A DNA stretch of 64,000 nucleotides from Cellulophaga sp. BC115SP (lineage in GTDB: Bacteria > Bacteroidota > Bacteroidia > Cytophagales > Spirosomataceae). Where the stretch lies: positions 1 through 64,000 of the forward strand of contig NZ_JAAALB010000035.1 in assembly GCF_009905545.1 (NCBI RefSeq), read 5' to 3'. Every line of letters starts with the position of its first letter. The stretch's first letter is position 1. A model generated the notes under the pieces. The model had not been told where the DNA came from, made no database searches, and saw only the letters and a list, made by a program, of their open reading frames with translations. Both the position numbers and the translations under genes were made by a program. Of this stretch, positions 8,874 to 17,074 are shown in pieces.

Positions 8874-9387
8874 TGGTCGTGGTTGGTTTTGGTGTGATAG
8901 TGGCTTGCTTAGGTTTAGAACCGAATAAGTACTTGAATACGACAAAGATGATTCCCAAGGCAAAGACAAGAACACCCAAGAAAATCAGCATATTGTTGGT
9001 GGCTGTTTGTTTGGCTTTATCCGCTGCAGTTTGCAATTGCTGTTGTTTGGTCTTGACTTTTTCTTGTAAAACCTTGTATAACTCTTGGTCGGCTTTGGCA
9101 TCTTCAGCCTCTACTTGAAGTTGTTCTGCTTCTACTTGGAGTCTAGCAACCTCTTTTTTAGAATCGGCATTGACAAAGGCTTGAACTACACCTGAGACTG
9201 AGCCTACAATTGCAGATACTGGGTCAGCGCTCATTCCTACACTGATATTGCTTGAGGTGTCAAAGCCACTTCCAAGTAAGCTACTTAATGCCGTTTGATT
9301 ATTGGTGCTCGAATTGCTTGAGCTATTTGATGTGGTTGTCTTCTGGTTAGTTGAAGAGCTGTTTCCACTTTGTTTTGAGAACCCCAT
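8848..9387 (-). CDS. Tail-anchored membrane protein with Ser/Asn/Thr-rich head and coiled coil
   Basis: 179 residues. Order: a Ser/Asn/Thr-rich low-complexity N-terminus (1-55), a glycine-containing apolar segment (about 55-75), a charged helix likely to form a coiled coil (about 76-130), one transmembrane segment (about 132-152, LIFLGVLVFALGIIFVVFKY) and a short C-terminal tail. This head-outside, C-terminal anchor layout recurs in nine proteins of the element. It overlaps the preceding gene by 41 bp. Probably a membrane or virion-membrane component; the exact role is unknown. Confidence 0.7.
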   Translation of the reverse strand: MGFSKQSGNSSSTNQKTTTSNSSSNSSTNNQTALSSLLGSGFDTSSNISVGMSADPVSAIVGSVSGVVQAFVNADSKKEVARLQVEAEQLQVEAEDAKADQELYKVLQEKVKTKQQQLQTAADKAKQTATNNMLIFLGVLVFALGIIFVVFKYLFGSKPKQATITPKPTTTNVQAIQTS

Positions 9388-9991
9388 AGTGTTTTTTACC
9401 TGCTAATTGAATTTGCTCCCTGTTTTTTGACTTGAATAGAAGGACTCCCATGATGATAATAGCAATGAAACCTAAAACAATCGCTAGTAGCTTTGTGACA
9501 TTGAGAGATTGTGTATTATCGCTATTTCCTTCTGTACCTGCGAAGGAGTTTTCATTGTCATCGATTGTATCTAAGACTTTCTGGGTTGCTTTATCTTTAG
9601 CAACCTGTTTGGCATTTACTCTCTCGTTTAATAACTTGTCAGCTTCTTGTTTATCGTCTGTCACGTCAGTAGAGAGTACCCAAGCCTCACTTTCTTCGTT
9701 ATTATAAACTCCCGCCCCTAAATCAAACCAACCACCTTTTTCCCGCCTTTGGGTAGTGATTTTAAGTTTATAATAGAGTTTATTTCCAACAGCTTTCGTT
9801 TCACCAAGAGTTACACCTATTCTCTCTCCAGAGAGATATAGTTTTGTTTTGGGAGGTTCTGCCGCTCCACCTGCCTGACCGTAAAATGTTTTAACGGTAA
9901 CAAGCTCACTGGGGAAGCCAGACCTGTTTTCATAACATATTGCTCCGTTAAGCTGTATGCTAAATAATTCTGTTCCTGCTTGTGCTGCCAT
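9347..9991 (-). CDS. Tail-anchored protein, SH3-like head
   Basis: The ATG at 9991 is chosen because a strong hairpin (10007-10034) lies just upstream and would fall inside the coding region if the ATG at 10030 were used. 214 residues: a beta-rich head (to about 115) ending in an SH3b-like EAWVLSTDV strand pattern, an acidic/polar linker and a C-terminal transmembrane segment (LLAIVLGFIAIIIMGVLLF) with a basic tail of about 27 residues. It overlaps the next gene by 41 bp. Role unknown; the design suggests a membrane-held structural protein. Confidence 0.7.
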   Translation of the reverse strand: MAAQAGTELFSIQLNGAICYENRSGFPSELVTVKTFYGQAGGAAEPPKTKLYLSGERIGVTLGETKAVGNKLYYKLKITTQRREKGGWFDLGAGVYNNEESEAWVLSTDVTDDKQEADKLLNERVNAKQVAKDKATQKVLDTIDDNENSFAGTEGNSDNTQSLNVTKLLAIVLGFIAIIIMGVLLFKSKNREQIQLAGKKHYGVLKTKWKQLFN

Positions 9992-10006
9992 TTTTGTAAG
10001 GTTTAA

Positions 10007-10034
10007 AGCCTTGCGAAAATGCATTCGCAAGGCT
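10007..10034 (-). terminator. Strong intergenic hairpin
   Basis: Perfect 11-bp stem, AGCCTTGCGAA (10007-10017) with TTCGCAAGGCT (10024-10034), six-base loop, between the stop of 10041-10322 and the start of 9347-9991. Only a short T-run follows on the minus strand, so it may be an attenuator, processing site or weak terminator. Confidence 0.5.
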
Positions 10035-10040
10035 ACAGAA

Positions 10041-10322
10041 TTAAAACAGTTCTAAAAGTCTGAACTTAATCATGTTGGTCATTACCTCGTCTGACTCGAT
10101 GAATTTTTTGAGGATTTCTTTATCTACAGGGTCAAGAGAAATTTCTTTACCCTCGTACAATTGAAATCCGATATACATGAGTTTTTGAGAGTTGGGTGAA
10201 TTCGAGTAGGCAATGCGTTGTGAGAGAATGTATCCTAAATTGATTACGTTTCCGTTCTCTTGTACTGGTTGACCATCAAACCCTTTGAATGGAACATCAA
10301 AATTGATTGCGATTTTAGACAT
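10041..10322 (-). CDS. Unknown small protein
   Basis: 93 residues, soluble, no signal peptide or membrane span. N-terminal half with short strands (KIAINFDVPFKGFDGQPV), C-terminal half helical (PVDKEILKKFIESDEVMTNM). It lies between fibre genes and tail-anchored proteins, and a hairpin follows its stop. It could be a small virion or chaperone-like protein, but nothing in the sequence proves this. Confidence 0.6.
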   Translation of the reverse strand: MSKIAINFDVPFKGFDGQPVQENGNVINLGYILSQRIAYSNSPNSQKLMYIGFQLYEGKEISLDPVDKEILKKFIESDEVMTNMIKFRLLELF

Positions 10323-10368
10323 TTTAGATTACTGTTTTAATGAAACTGAAACATGGAATTGATTGAGA

Positions 10369-10716
10369 TTACTGAGCTGAAGGATTTGACTTGACAATGT
10401 GATATTGTCCAGTCGTAATATCAAGCTTTTGAATCTCTGTGAATTGGAAGCCAAGTGATTGTAACATCGTTTCGATTAACAAAACATCTTGGTTATTATA
10501 CCATGCTTGGAACTCGTCTGTAGTAGCATCCCAACTTTTTGGCACAGACGACATCCCTTCAGCTTGAGGGAATTTGCGTGTATCTGCGATTTTCGAGATG
10601 TCAATTTTTTCGACATAGTTGACGTTGGCAGTTTGTCTTGTTTCTGAAATTACATCGTAGTTCATTTCTACTTCAGAGATACCTTTTGGGTTTGGGGCTA
10701 ATTGTGCTTTGTACAT
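10369..10716 (-). CDS. Unknown small protein next to the fibre gene
   Basis: 115 residues, soluble, acidic. No membrane segment, signal peptide or recognisable motif. It follows the fibre gene by 31 bp, where a fibre-assembly or spike accessory protein would be expected; that is inference from position only. Confidence 0.6.
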   Translation of the reverse strand: MYKAQLAPNPKGISEVEMNYDVISETRQTANVNYVEKIDISKIADTRKFPQAEGMSSVPKSWDATTDEFQAWYNNQDVLLIETMLQSLGFQFTEIQKLDITTGQYHIVKSNPSAQ

Positions 10717-10747
10717 TGTTGTTTAGTATTTAGTGTTAAAAAAATAA

Positions 10748-12328
10748 TTAATTGAATGAGTTGACGAAAATGACATTGCCCCAAGAATCCTTTGTTAAAT
10801 ATCCATTAGGGGCACTACTTTTTGATACTTGTGGAATATCTTTGATGTTGATGGAACTACCAGTGAGGGTAATGCTATTACTTAAAATGCTATTAAATGA
10901 ACTCATATCTCCAAAAATGCATCCCTGTGGGCTGTAGAGAATATAGTTCGAAATCAAAGCAGATCCGTTCGATACCCAAAGTGGAGCGCCTGAAATTTCA
11001 TTCCAATGGTGTCCATGTGGACTAGGGTTAAAAGTTGCTGGTTTTCCTAAAATGCTATCCCAATAATGGCTGTGTCCTGTAGGATTAAACTCTGTGGGTT
11101 TCCCTGAAATGCTATCCCAACTGTGTCCATGCCCCCAATCGGCTTTCCCATCAAGTTTGCTTTTGATAAGGTTGGTTGCTATAGGATTGGTACACCAATC
11201 AGCCCAACGAGAGTTATCAGTCACTACGTCACAGTGATAGCGAATGATATTTCCATCCACCTGAACGATGTTATATGCTCCATTAGAAAAGTTAATAGCA
11301 GAGTCAACACTTCTGTCTCCTCCATTTTCTTTAATGAGTACATTGAAAGCACCAGGCTTTCCATAAATGCTATCCCAATGGTGACTGTGCCCTGTCGGGT
11401 TGAACTCAGTAGGTTTTCCAGAAATACTGTCCCAACTATGTCCATGTCCCCAATCTGCTTTGCCATCTAGCTTACTTTTCACAAGGTTTGTTGCTACAGG
11501 ATTGGTGACAGTGTCTAACCAACGAGAATTATCTGTGACTACGTCCACATTATATCTTATAACTTTACCTACTACTGAGACGATGGCATACGCTCCATGA
11601 CTAAAGTTAATGGCAGTATTGCCTGTTGATTTTGATGTGCCATCTTCTTCTAAGGTAATTCCTGATATTTTGGCATTCCAACTTGAAATTTGAGAATCTG
11701 TCACAAATCTCTTATCGGTTGCCTCTGTCACAAAAGCTGCGCTAATAGCTTTTTTAGCTAGTGTTCCATCGGCAAGCGAAACAACAGGCACATCTGCAAC
11801 TCCAGTGAAGAAATCAGAGACCTGAATTTTCTTAGCTTGAATTTTTCCCGCTCTGGTATCAAATACGATACTGACCGTATTGTAACAAGTATCCTTGAAA
11901 GCAATTCCATACCAAGAGGCTATTTCTACATTGTAGGTGGTTGTGGTAGCACCATCACCAGTACCTTTACCAATGGAGTTTTGACCGTAGGTATTAAACC
12001 TAAGTAAACCAGTCATGTAACCTCCAGCTAGTGGAAGATAATTAGCTAAATCAGTGGTATTAACTTTGGCATTCCAAGTAGATATTTGAGCATCTGTAAC
12101 GAATTTGTTATTGGTGTTTTGAGCGATTAAAGTTGGACTTAGACTACCATCTGAAAGAGCAGAGATGACCATTGCTTGTGAAAGCGTTTTCCACGAAGCA
12201 TCACCATCGGCTGATGAACTCTTGACCAAAACTTGGTCAAGAGTTCCTGCATTAGGTAGAAAGGCAAGGGTTTTCACCTTACCTCTACCCGCAGTTGCAT
12301 TCCATGTTACAATTTTGTCAGTGGGCAT
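10748..12328 (-). CDS. Phage-type fibre / receptor-binding protein with HxH repeats
   Basis: 526 residues, low in Cys and Lys and rich in Gly, Ser and Asn, as fibrous trimeric proteins are. The N-terminal part has two copies of a FVTDAQISTWNAK-like element common in phage fibres. The middle holds two tandem near-identical repeats of about 100 residues, each ending in several GHxH/WDSI.GKP units (GHGHSWDSISGKP, GHSHHWDSI), the histidine pattern that binds metal along the axis of T4-type fibres. The C-terminal 80 residues are a unique tip. No signal peptide. It directly follows two smaller spike-base genes (2-bp gap), suggesting one complex. Host recognition is the likely role. Confidence 0.85.
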   Translation of the reverse strand: MPTDKIVTWNATAGRGKVKTLAFLPNAGTLDQVLVKSSSADGDASWKTLSQAMVISALSDGSLSPTLIAQNTNNKFVTDAQISTWNAKVNTTDLANYLPLAGGYMTGLLRFNTYGQNSIGKGTGDGATTTTYNVEIASWYGIAFKDTCYNTVSIVFDTRAGKIQAKKIQVSDFFTGVADVPVVSLADGTLAKKAISAAFVTEATDKRFVTDSQISSWNAKISGITLEEDGTSKSTGNTAINFSHGAYAIVSVVGKVIRYNVDVVTDNSRWLDTVTNPVATNLVKSKLDGKADWGHGHSWDSISGKPTEFNPTGHSHHWDSIYGKPGAFNVLIKENGGDRSVDSAINFSNGAYNIVQVDGNIIRYHCDVVTDNSRWADWCTNPIATNLIKSKLDGKADWGHGHSWDSISGKPTEFNPTGHSHYWDSILGKPATFNPSPHGHHWNEISGAPLWVSNGSALISNYILYSPQGCIFGDMSSFNSILSNSITLTGSSINIKDIPQVSKSSAPNGYLTKDSWGNVIFVNSFN

Positions 12329-12329
12329 C

Positions 12330-12926
12330 TTACAATTCTGTAACGAGTGTACCTATCTCAAAAAGAATGGTATTGGCTGTTAGAGCCGTACCAATCACCT
12401 GTGAATAGGTATCAGTCCCTGCCACAGGAGTCGTTGATTTGGGTAAACCAGCTGTGTTGGATAAGAATACATCCGCTCCAGGCGTAAGTCCCGTGTAGCC
12501 TCCATTGATACCACCGAAGAAAACTTCAGCATTGGCAGAAGCAGCAACGGCTGCTTTTACGAAGCCCATCGCTGTTTTGGCTGTTGAAGTTGAAACAGCT
12601 TTAACGGCTTTACCTGTGTTGTCAAGTGAAACGATGTCGTTGGCCGCTAAAGCTTCTGCTGCAACAACTATCACACTATTCACGGCAACACCATTAGGCA
12701 TTAAGGATACGTCTAGCTTTCCACTACCGTTCAATTCGGGTACTTTTGCTGCTTGTGAGGCTGTACCACCTGTTACCACTGTGGGTAAAAGGGTTTTGTC
12801 CACTTTACCTGAGGCATCTAATTCAGGTAATTTACCAGCATCCCCAGCACCTGCTGAGGTAGTCACTGATTTGACAACTTTCTGTCTACCAGATGAGGTG
12901 TCTCTTGAGAGAATGTCTTTAGGCAT
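12330..12926 (-). CDS. Fibre-associated (spike/decoration) protein
   Basis: 198 residues. The first 75 contain two GKLPELDASGKVDKTLLP-type repeats, a phage fibre linker pattern. The rest (about 80-198) is an Ala/Gly/Thr/Val-rich beta domain resembling small phage capsid-decoration or fibre domains (LTPGADVFLSNTAGLPKST). A similar LTPNQLMFIGSNGQLTA segment occurs in the next upstream gene, so the two may be paralogous at that domain. It overlaps the upstream gene by 8 bp and is 2 bp from the fibre gene. Likely the middle part of a three-protein spike. Confidence 0.75.
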   Translation of the reverse strand: MPKDILSRDTSSGRQKVVKSVTTSAGAGDAGKLPELDASGKVDKTLLPTVVTGGTASQAAKVPELNGSGKLDVSLMPNGVAVNSVIVVAAEALAANDIVSLDNTGKAVKAVSTSTAKTAMGFVKAAVAASANAEVFFGGINGGYTGLTPGADVFLSNTAGLPKSTTPVAGTDTYSQVIGTALTANTILFEIGTLVTEL

Positions 12927-13554
12927 TGTCTTCGTCGTTTAAGATTATTGGATTTGAAAAATTAATATTAAGCTCATCCGTTGAAATGGAATTACCCGCT
13001 GATTGCGAAAGCCCTTGTGTAGGCGCTATAGCAGTTAACTGTCCGTTGGATCCGATGAACATGAGTTGATTAGGAGTAAGTCCCCAATCGGGAATCTCAG
13101 CCGTTCCTTCAACTTGTACGAAACATTCTTGACCAGCTGTAGCTGAGTGCAATGATATGCCAGTGGCAAGTCCATAGTTTTCAATGTCGAGTGGGTCATA
13201 CGTATAGCATTGGTCGATACCAGCATTTTCAGTAATTCTGACAACATGACCTCTAGCGATATTTTGCATAGCGATTGTTCTTTTCCAACCAATCCCTTTC
13301 AAAATGATGTTATTGCCATTCTGATTGACAATCTGTTTCGTAGAGGTTTCAATCTTTTGCTGAACAAGCTCCAAAAGCTCTTTTTTAAGGTCTTGATTTC
13401 CCTGAGAAAGACTCGTTGTAAGCTCACTAATGGTTTTCTGTGGCGAGGTCTTGGTAATGTATTCCACGAGCTTCTTTTTGAAAACCAAGGCAAGTATTAC
13501 CACTCCGAACAAGGCAAAGGCTATAATGCTGATGATTTTGTTACTTTTTTTCAT
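12919..13554 (-). CDS. Membrane-anchored spike base protein
   Basis: 211 residues: a basic N-terminus and one transmembrane segment (about 7-25, IISIIAFALFGVVILALVF), a helical probably coiled-coil stretch (about 38-75), then a beta-rich domain whose LTPNQLMFIGSNGQLTA stretch resembles the downstream spike protein. It would hold the spike on a membrane. The site array of locus C ends 4 bp upstream of the ATG, making this the first gene of a spike operon with the two genes that follow. Confidence 0.75.
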   Translation of the reverse strand: MKKSNKIISIIAFALFGVVILALVFKKKLVEYITKTSPQKTISELTTSLSQGNQDLKKELLELVQQKIETSTKQIVNQNGNNIILKGIGWKRTIAMQNIARGHVVRITENAGIDQCYTYDPLDIENYGLATGISLHSATAGQECFVQVEGTAEIPDWGLTPNQLMFIGSNGQLTAIAPTQGLSQSAGNSISTDELNINFSNPIILNDEDNA

Positions 13555-13555
13555 G

Positions 13556-13676
13556 TTGCTACCAATACTTTTTGTTTGTCCTGAGTAAGGTTGATAATCG
13601 CTAAGGTTTTGCTACCAATTCGTAAAGCCCGGGAATCATTTGAAGAGCTGTCGCTTGATGTTTTTGCTACCAAAAC
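13556..13676. repeat. Tripartite TTG-N4-CAA site array, locus C
   Basis: Cores at 13558-13563, 13611-13616 and 13666-13671, all in the GCTACC orientation, spaced 53 and 55 bp. The first site ends 4 bp before the ATG at 13554. The third lies within the last codons of the upstream gene (13636-14445). The middle spacer contains CCCGGG, recalling the GCCCGG of loci B and D. Confidence 0.8.
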
Positions 13677-14445
13677 GTTTCCATATTCTTCTCGCAAAAA
13701 CTAGTAGAAAACCAATAATCAAAACCCCTATAATTATCTGCAGTACCTTTTTGCTTTCTTCGTTTTCTAAGGGTACACCCTCCGAACTTTTCCGTACAAC
13801 TATTTTCCCCTGTACCATAAAAGCTTTGAACCATTGCCCAGCTCTACGAAAGATTTGATAGCTTCTATCAAAGAGGTCTAAGGGCTTTTTGAGCAGTCCC
13901 AAATGGTCGTATTTTGTGCCTTGGATATGCGTCACATTGAAATAGGACGGATAAATAAAGTTGGTAACAAAGATGTCATTGATGAAATAGCCAATTGATG
14001 GATTTGCTATTGGGTCAGCTAGTTCAACTAAGAATTCAACCTCTTGGGTGTTATCCTCAAAATCCTTTCCTCTCACAATTCTTTGCCCATAAGGGTCGAT
14101 ACACATTTCGATAATTTCCTCAGAAAGAACCTTTGTTAGATGGTTTTGTGAGTATTCTTGTGTAACCCAGTCGGTCAGTCTTGCTTGAGCATAAGGAATA
14201 TAGGTGGTAGAGTCATACCAATGTGTTCCGTTGAACTTGTTTTCTGTTTCTTCAAGGATTGACACTGTCCAAAACCCTGCTGGTATTTCTGCAAATTTTC
14301 GAAAAGCTTTTATCTCACCCGATACGTCCCATTTGGGTGCTACATCTCGTTGGAGTTGAATTTGGATAGCCTTAGCAATTTGCTCGAGTAATTCGAAATC
14401 GACTTTTCCCGTTCTATCCAGTAGCGCTATCTTTCTATACTCCAT
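13636..14445 (-). CDS. Tail-anchored protein with large N-terminal domain
   Basis: 269 residues. A soluble domain of about 230 residues (mixed helix/strand, many aromatic residues, no known motif) is followed by one transmembrane segment (about 235-252, LQIIIGVLIIGFLLVFA) and a very basic tail (RRIWKRFGSKNIKRQLFK). It overlaps the upstream gene by 11 bp. It is among the larger proteins without a known enzyme motif in the structural region, so it is one candidate for a major structural protein. The C-terminal anchor is unusual for a capsid protein. Confidence 0.7.
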   Translation of the reverse strand: MEYRKIALLDRTGKVDFELLEQIAKAIQIQLQRDVAPKWDVSGEIKAFRKFAEIPAGFWTVSILEETENKFNGTHWYDSTTYIPYAQARLTDWVTQEYSQNHLTKVLSEEIIEMCIDPYGQRIVRGKDFEDNTQEVEFLVELADPIANPSIGYFINDIFVTNFIYPSYFNVTHIQGTKYDHLGLLKKPLDLFDRSYQIFRRAGQWFKAFMVQGKIVVRKSSEGVPLENEESKKVLQIIIGVLIIGFLLVFARRIWKRFGSKNIKRQLFK

Positions 14446-15028
14446 TAGGTATTGGGGGTGTTATTGGAGGTTTCTTCATCTTTCGAATCGCCCATCTAAT
14501 TAACCAGAATAGCAAAATGGGAACTAGGATAACCGTTGGAAGAAACCAAACAATATTCTTCTTAAGAAAAACCAAATACTTGTTTTCCTCTTCAACAGGA
14601 GGCGTATCTTCGTTATCTTCTTCACTTGAGCCAGTCTCAGTTTTGTTATCAGTAGCAACCGTTTTGTTATTTCCACCGCTAAGGATTCCAAACAGCCCTT
14701 TGGCAACATCAAGGATTTTTCCAAAAGAGTTCCCTGAAGAGTTGGTATTTGTATTGGTATTTGTTCCTCCAGATACAGGTTTGTCGTCTTTTAAATTATC
14801 TAAGCTTTCCCAGTATGGAAGAGTACTTACGACATAGTAGGTTTCACCATCCTTCGCTTTGAATTCTAAGAAAGTATTCTTGTCTCCCGAAATTCCTTGA
14901 ACAGTTCGACCAGTAAGTTCACCAAGATACGCACCATAATAGGCTGCATACGCAAGGGATGAAATATCGGGAGCGATGAAGTATTCTGCATAAGCGACAT
15001 CCTCCTTTACATATAAGTATTTTGCCAT
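14435..15028 (-). CDS. Tail-anchored protein
   Basis: 197 residues: an N-terminal domain of about 90 residues rich in Tyr and Ala (EDVAYAEYFIAPDISSLAYA), a Ser/Gly/Asn/Thr/Glu linker (about 92-150), then a transmembrane segment (about 160-182) and a basic, proline-rich tail. Same layout as five or more other proteins here: globular head, flexible linker, C-terminal anchor. Function unknown. Confidence 0.7.
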   Translation of the reverse strand: MAKYLYVKEDVAYAEYFIAPDISSLAYAAYYGAYLGELTGRTVQGISGDKNTFLEFKAKDGETYYVVSTLPYWESLDNLKDDKPVSGGTNTNTNTNSSGNSFGKILDVAKGLFGILSGGNNKTVATDNKTETGSSEEDNEDTPPVEEENKYLVFLKKNIVWFLPTVILVPILLFWLIRWAIRKMKKPPITPPIPNGV

Positions 15029-15047
15029 TTTTATAGTGGTTAAACAG

Positions 15048-15071
15048 GGCTACAACTTTTATTGGTAGCCC
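15048..15071. other. Intergenic GGGCTAC inverted repeat
   Basis: GGGCTAC at 15048-15054 and GTAGCCC at 15065-15071 form a 7-bp stem. A third GTAGCCC (within GTTGTAGCCCTAT, about 15136-15148) lies 70 bp further right. The arm ATTGGTAGCC looks like a decayed TTGGTAGCAA site. It sits in the 116-bp gap between 14435-15028 and 15145-15618. Confidence 0.35.
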
Positions 15072-15144
15072 TACAAATGTTGTTAGTTAAGTGGCTGTAA
15101 AACAGTGATTTTCTTTTCGAATTTCATCAAAAAAAGTTGTAGCC

Positions 15145-15618
15145 CTATGAATTTTGATAGACAAGTGGTTTGTACCCTAGACCTCTAATTAACCTTCTTA
15201 ACTGTAAGGGGCTAATCAATCGAGCATCGACTTTGGGTAAAGGAAATTGTGCTTGAGTAAGTGCTTCATAACAAACCTCAGAGCAAAATTTATGCTCAGG
15301 GTTGTCGAGAAGTACAGTCTTGTACACCATACCAACCACACCGATGGCATCATACTTTTTCCCTTCGTTTTCTACAAAATACTGATAGGCTTTTTCCCAA
15401 TGCTGTGACCCGATTTGATATACTTCATATCTTTTCGGGTCAATGGATTCAAACTCTCGAAACCCAACCCCTTGAGTAAGCCATGCAGAACCTCTTCTCC
15501 AAGCTTTTTCGTCAAACAGGATTTCGCAATGAACCCATTCTCCTTTGCCTCCCACTGCCATCATCCTTTGCCAGATATACGACTCTTGATTGCGGAAGCT
15601 TTCGAACAGTAGATACAT
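15145..15618 (-). CDS. NlpC/P60-like (YiiX/permuted papain fold) cysteine hydrolase
   Basis: 157 residues, no signal peptide. The order of likely catalytic residues, His first (GEWVHCEILFD, about residue 30) and Cys later (HKFCSEVCYEAL, about 113), is that of circularly permuted NlpC/P60-like enzymes such as the YiiX group. The segment KKYDAIGVVGMVY is also typical of that fold. Expected to cut amide bonds in peptidoglycan or a lipid/peptide substrate. Its ATG overlaps the stop of the transglycosylase gene (TAATG), so the two wall enzymes are translationally coupled. Confidence 0.75.
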   Translation of the reverse strand: MYLLFESFRNQESYIWQRMMAVGGKGEWVHCEILFDEKAWRRGSAWLTQGVGFREFESIDPKRYEVYQIGSQHWEKAYQYFVENEGKKYDAIGVVGMVYKTVLLDNPEHKFCSEVCYEALTQAQFPLPKVDARLISPLQLRRLIRGLGYKPLVYQNS

Positions 15619-16544
15619 TAGACTAAAATTCCTAAATCGTTAGTGACAATATCGAAACCGCCATGTTTGCCTAGTGTACGAAGAATGTAATCGTGCGCCT
15701 CACCACTCGTATTTGCTAGTGCATATTTCAAACTTTTACCAGCAATACCATACTTCGTTTTTGCCGTTGCATCGCCCTTGTTGTAAGAAACGACCACAGA
15801 AGCTAAATCATCGGCGCCGTAAATGTCAAGTAAGTTAGCAAGCTTCAACGCACCAATATGGATGTTCAACTCTGCATTGTAGAGGTCATTTAGGCTTGAT
15901 TTCTTAGAGATTTCGACTAGACTTCTATCAAACTTATCGACTGCATCAATGATTTTTTCCGCACGAGTTTCACCCAAATTTTTCTTCAAAATAGCCTCGT
16001 GAGCATCAGGGACATAGTTCTTATACTTCTTAGCTACTACGATGGTATCTGTTGCTGTAATTGGCATTAATTGCATAGGACCTCTTGCGCCTGAAGCAGA
16101 TTTTGAGAATTCTAGCTTGTCTGGGTCGATTTCTGTTACCATGATACCCCAAATCATCCATGTGGGAACTTTCGTAAGCTCAGAGGCGTGCGCCACGTAA
16201 GAGCCAAACTTTGGCATCAACACATCTTTGATGAAATTAGCCCATTTCTGACGTGATGCAGCATTAAACTTAGATGCATCTGAATCATCAACAAGCGGAA
16301 ATGTACCTGCAACAGTTGGATTGGCAAAGCCAGAAAAACCGATTGCCAAACTATTTTCTACCGCACGATTGATGTTGAAAGTATGTACGGTATCAGCATT
16401 GTCTGCATACTGCAGGTAGAATGAATCATCCGTTTTGGCTAATGTTTCTGCCTCCGTTTTATTTCGATTTAAGAAATAGTATCCTCCAACAGCAAGTAAT
16501 AGAACTGTTAAAACGACTAAGAGAATTTTTGCTAGTTTATTCAT
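15618..16544 (-). CDS. Membrane-anchored lytic transglycosylase (SLT family)
   Basis: 308 residues. N-terminal transmembrane anchor (about 5-25), a linker, and an SLT/goose-lysozyme-like domain from about 120. Catalytic Glu138 lies in MVTEIDPDK, and the conserved SGARGPMQLMP (151-161) is the ExSGxxGLMQLMP block that follows it. The enzyme cuts the glycan strands of peptidoglycan and would open the wall for DNA entry or virion assembly. Repeat locus D ends 20 bp upstream of the start. Confidence 0.85.
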   Translation of the reverse strand: MNKLAKILLVVLTVLLLAVGGYYFLNRNKTEAETLAKTDDSFYLQYADNADTVHTFNINRAVENSLAIGFSGFANPTVAGTFPLVDDSDASKFNAASRQKWANFIKDVLMPKFGSYVAHASELTKVPTWMIWGIMVTEIDPDKLEFSKSASGARGPMQLMPITATDTIVVAKKYKNYVPDAHEAILKKNLGETRAEKIIDAVDKFDRSLVEISKKSSLNDLYNAELNIHIGALKLANLLDIYGADDLASVVVSYNKGDATAKTKYGIAGKSLKYALANTSGEAHDYILRTLGKHGGFDIVTNDLGILV

Positions 16545-16560
16545 TTTATTTAAAATTTGG

Positions 16561-16683
16561 TTTTGCTACCAAAAAAGAATAACCGGGCGTGCTTAAATGC
16601 TAAATGCCAGGAATGAATTGGTAGCAAAAAGCCAAAATTGACGGACAATTTTAAACTAGGGAATGTTGGTTTTGCTACCAATG
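16561..16683. repeat. Tripartite TTG-N4-CAA site array, locus D
   Basis: Cores at 16565-16570 (GCTACC), 16620-16625 (GGTAGC) and 16674-16679 (GCTACC), spaced 55 and 54 bp, filling the gap between the genes 16715-17074 and 15618-16544. Read on the minus strand, the spacers match locus B in order (ATTGTCCGT, TTCCTGG, GCCCGG), so B and D share descent. Confidence 0.8.
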
Positions 16684-16714
16684 ATATTTTTAGAATGGTT
16701 AGGTATTGGGTGAA

Positions 16715-17074
16715 CTACTTGTTTCTAGCTTCTTGGAAAGCAATCTTTTTTGCCTCCTTACGAGATAGGTTATACGTAGTTACTTTTTTGACCTCTTTTA
16801 CTCCAGAGCGACGTTGAAGCTCCTTGGCTCGTTTATCTACGTCTGAAATGGATAGAGGCTTATCTACAGAGCCTAGCCCTTTGGCTTTTCTCAAGACCGA
16901 GAGCGTGAATAGTTCTGTTTTAGCACCTTTTTGACACTTATACACTTCTTTATCATCTTGGTGTTTACGTGAGACGATCGTGTATGTACCTTTTTTTGAT
17001 TTTAGCTCACCGATGTACTCTACTTGTTCATCGACGTCAAATCTGAATCCTTTCTTTTTTCCTAAAGAGAACAT
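16715..17074 (-). CDS. Unknown small basic protein
   Basis: 119 residues, strongly basic (many Lys/Arg), no membrane segment. The first half looks like a small beta barrel (QVEYIGELKSKKGTYTIVSR), the second is helical and basic. Nucleic-acid binding is possible from charge alone. It overlaps the lysozyme-like gene by 38 bp. Confidence 0.6.
   Translation of the reverse strand: MFSLGKKKGFRFDVDEQVEYIGELKSKKGTYTIVSRKHQDDKEVYKCQKGAKTELFTLSVLRKAKGLGSVDKPLSISDVDKRAKELQRRSGVKEVKKVTTYNLSRKEAKKIAFQEARNK

Noticed and set aside
10748-12328. Collagen-like Gly-X-Y protein
   Set aside because: The repeats are GHxH and WDSIxGKP fibre units, not Gly-X-Y triplets.
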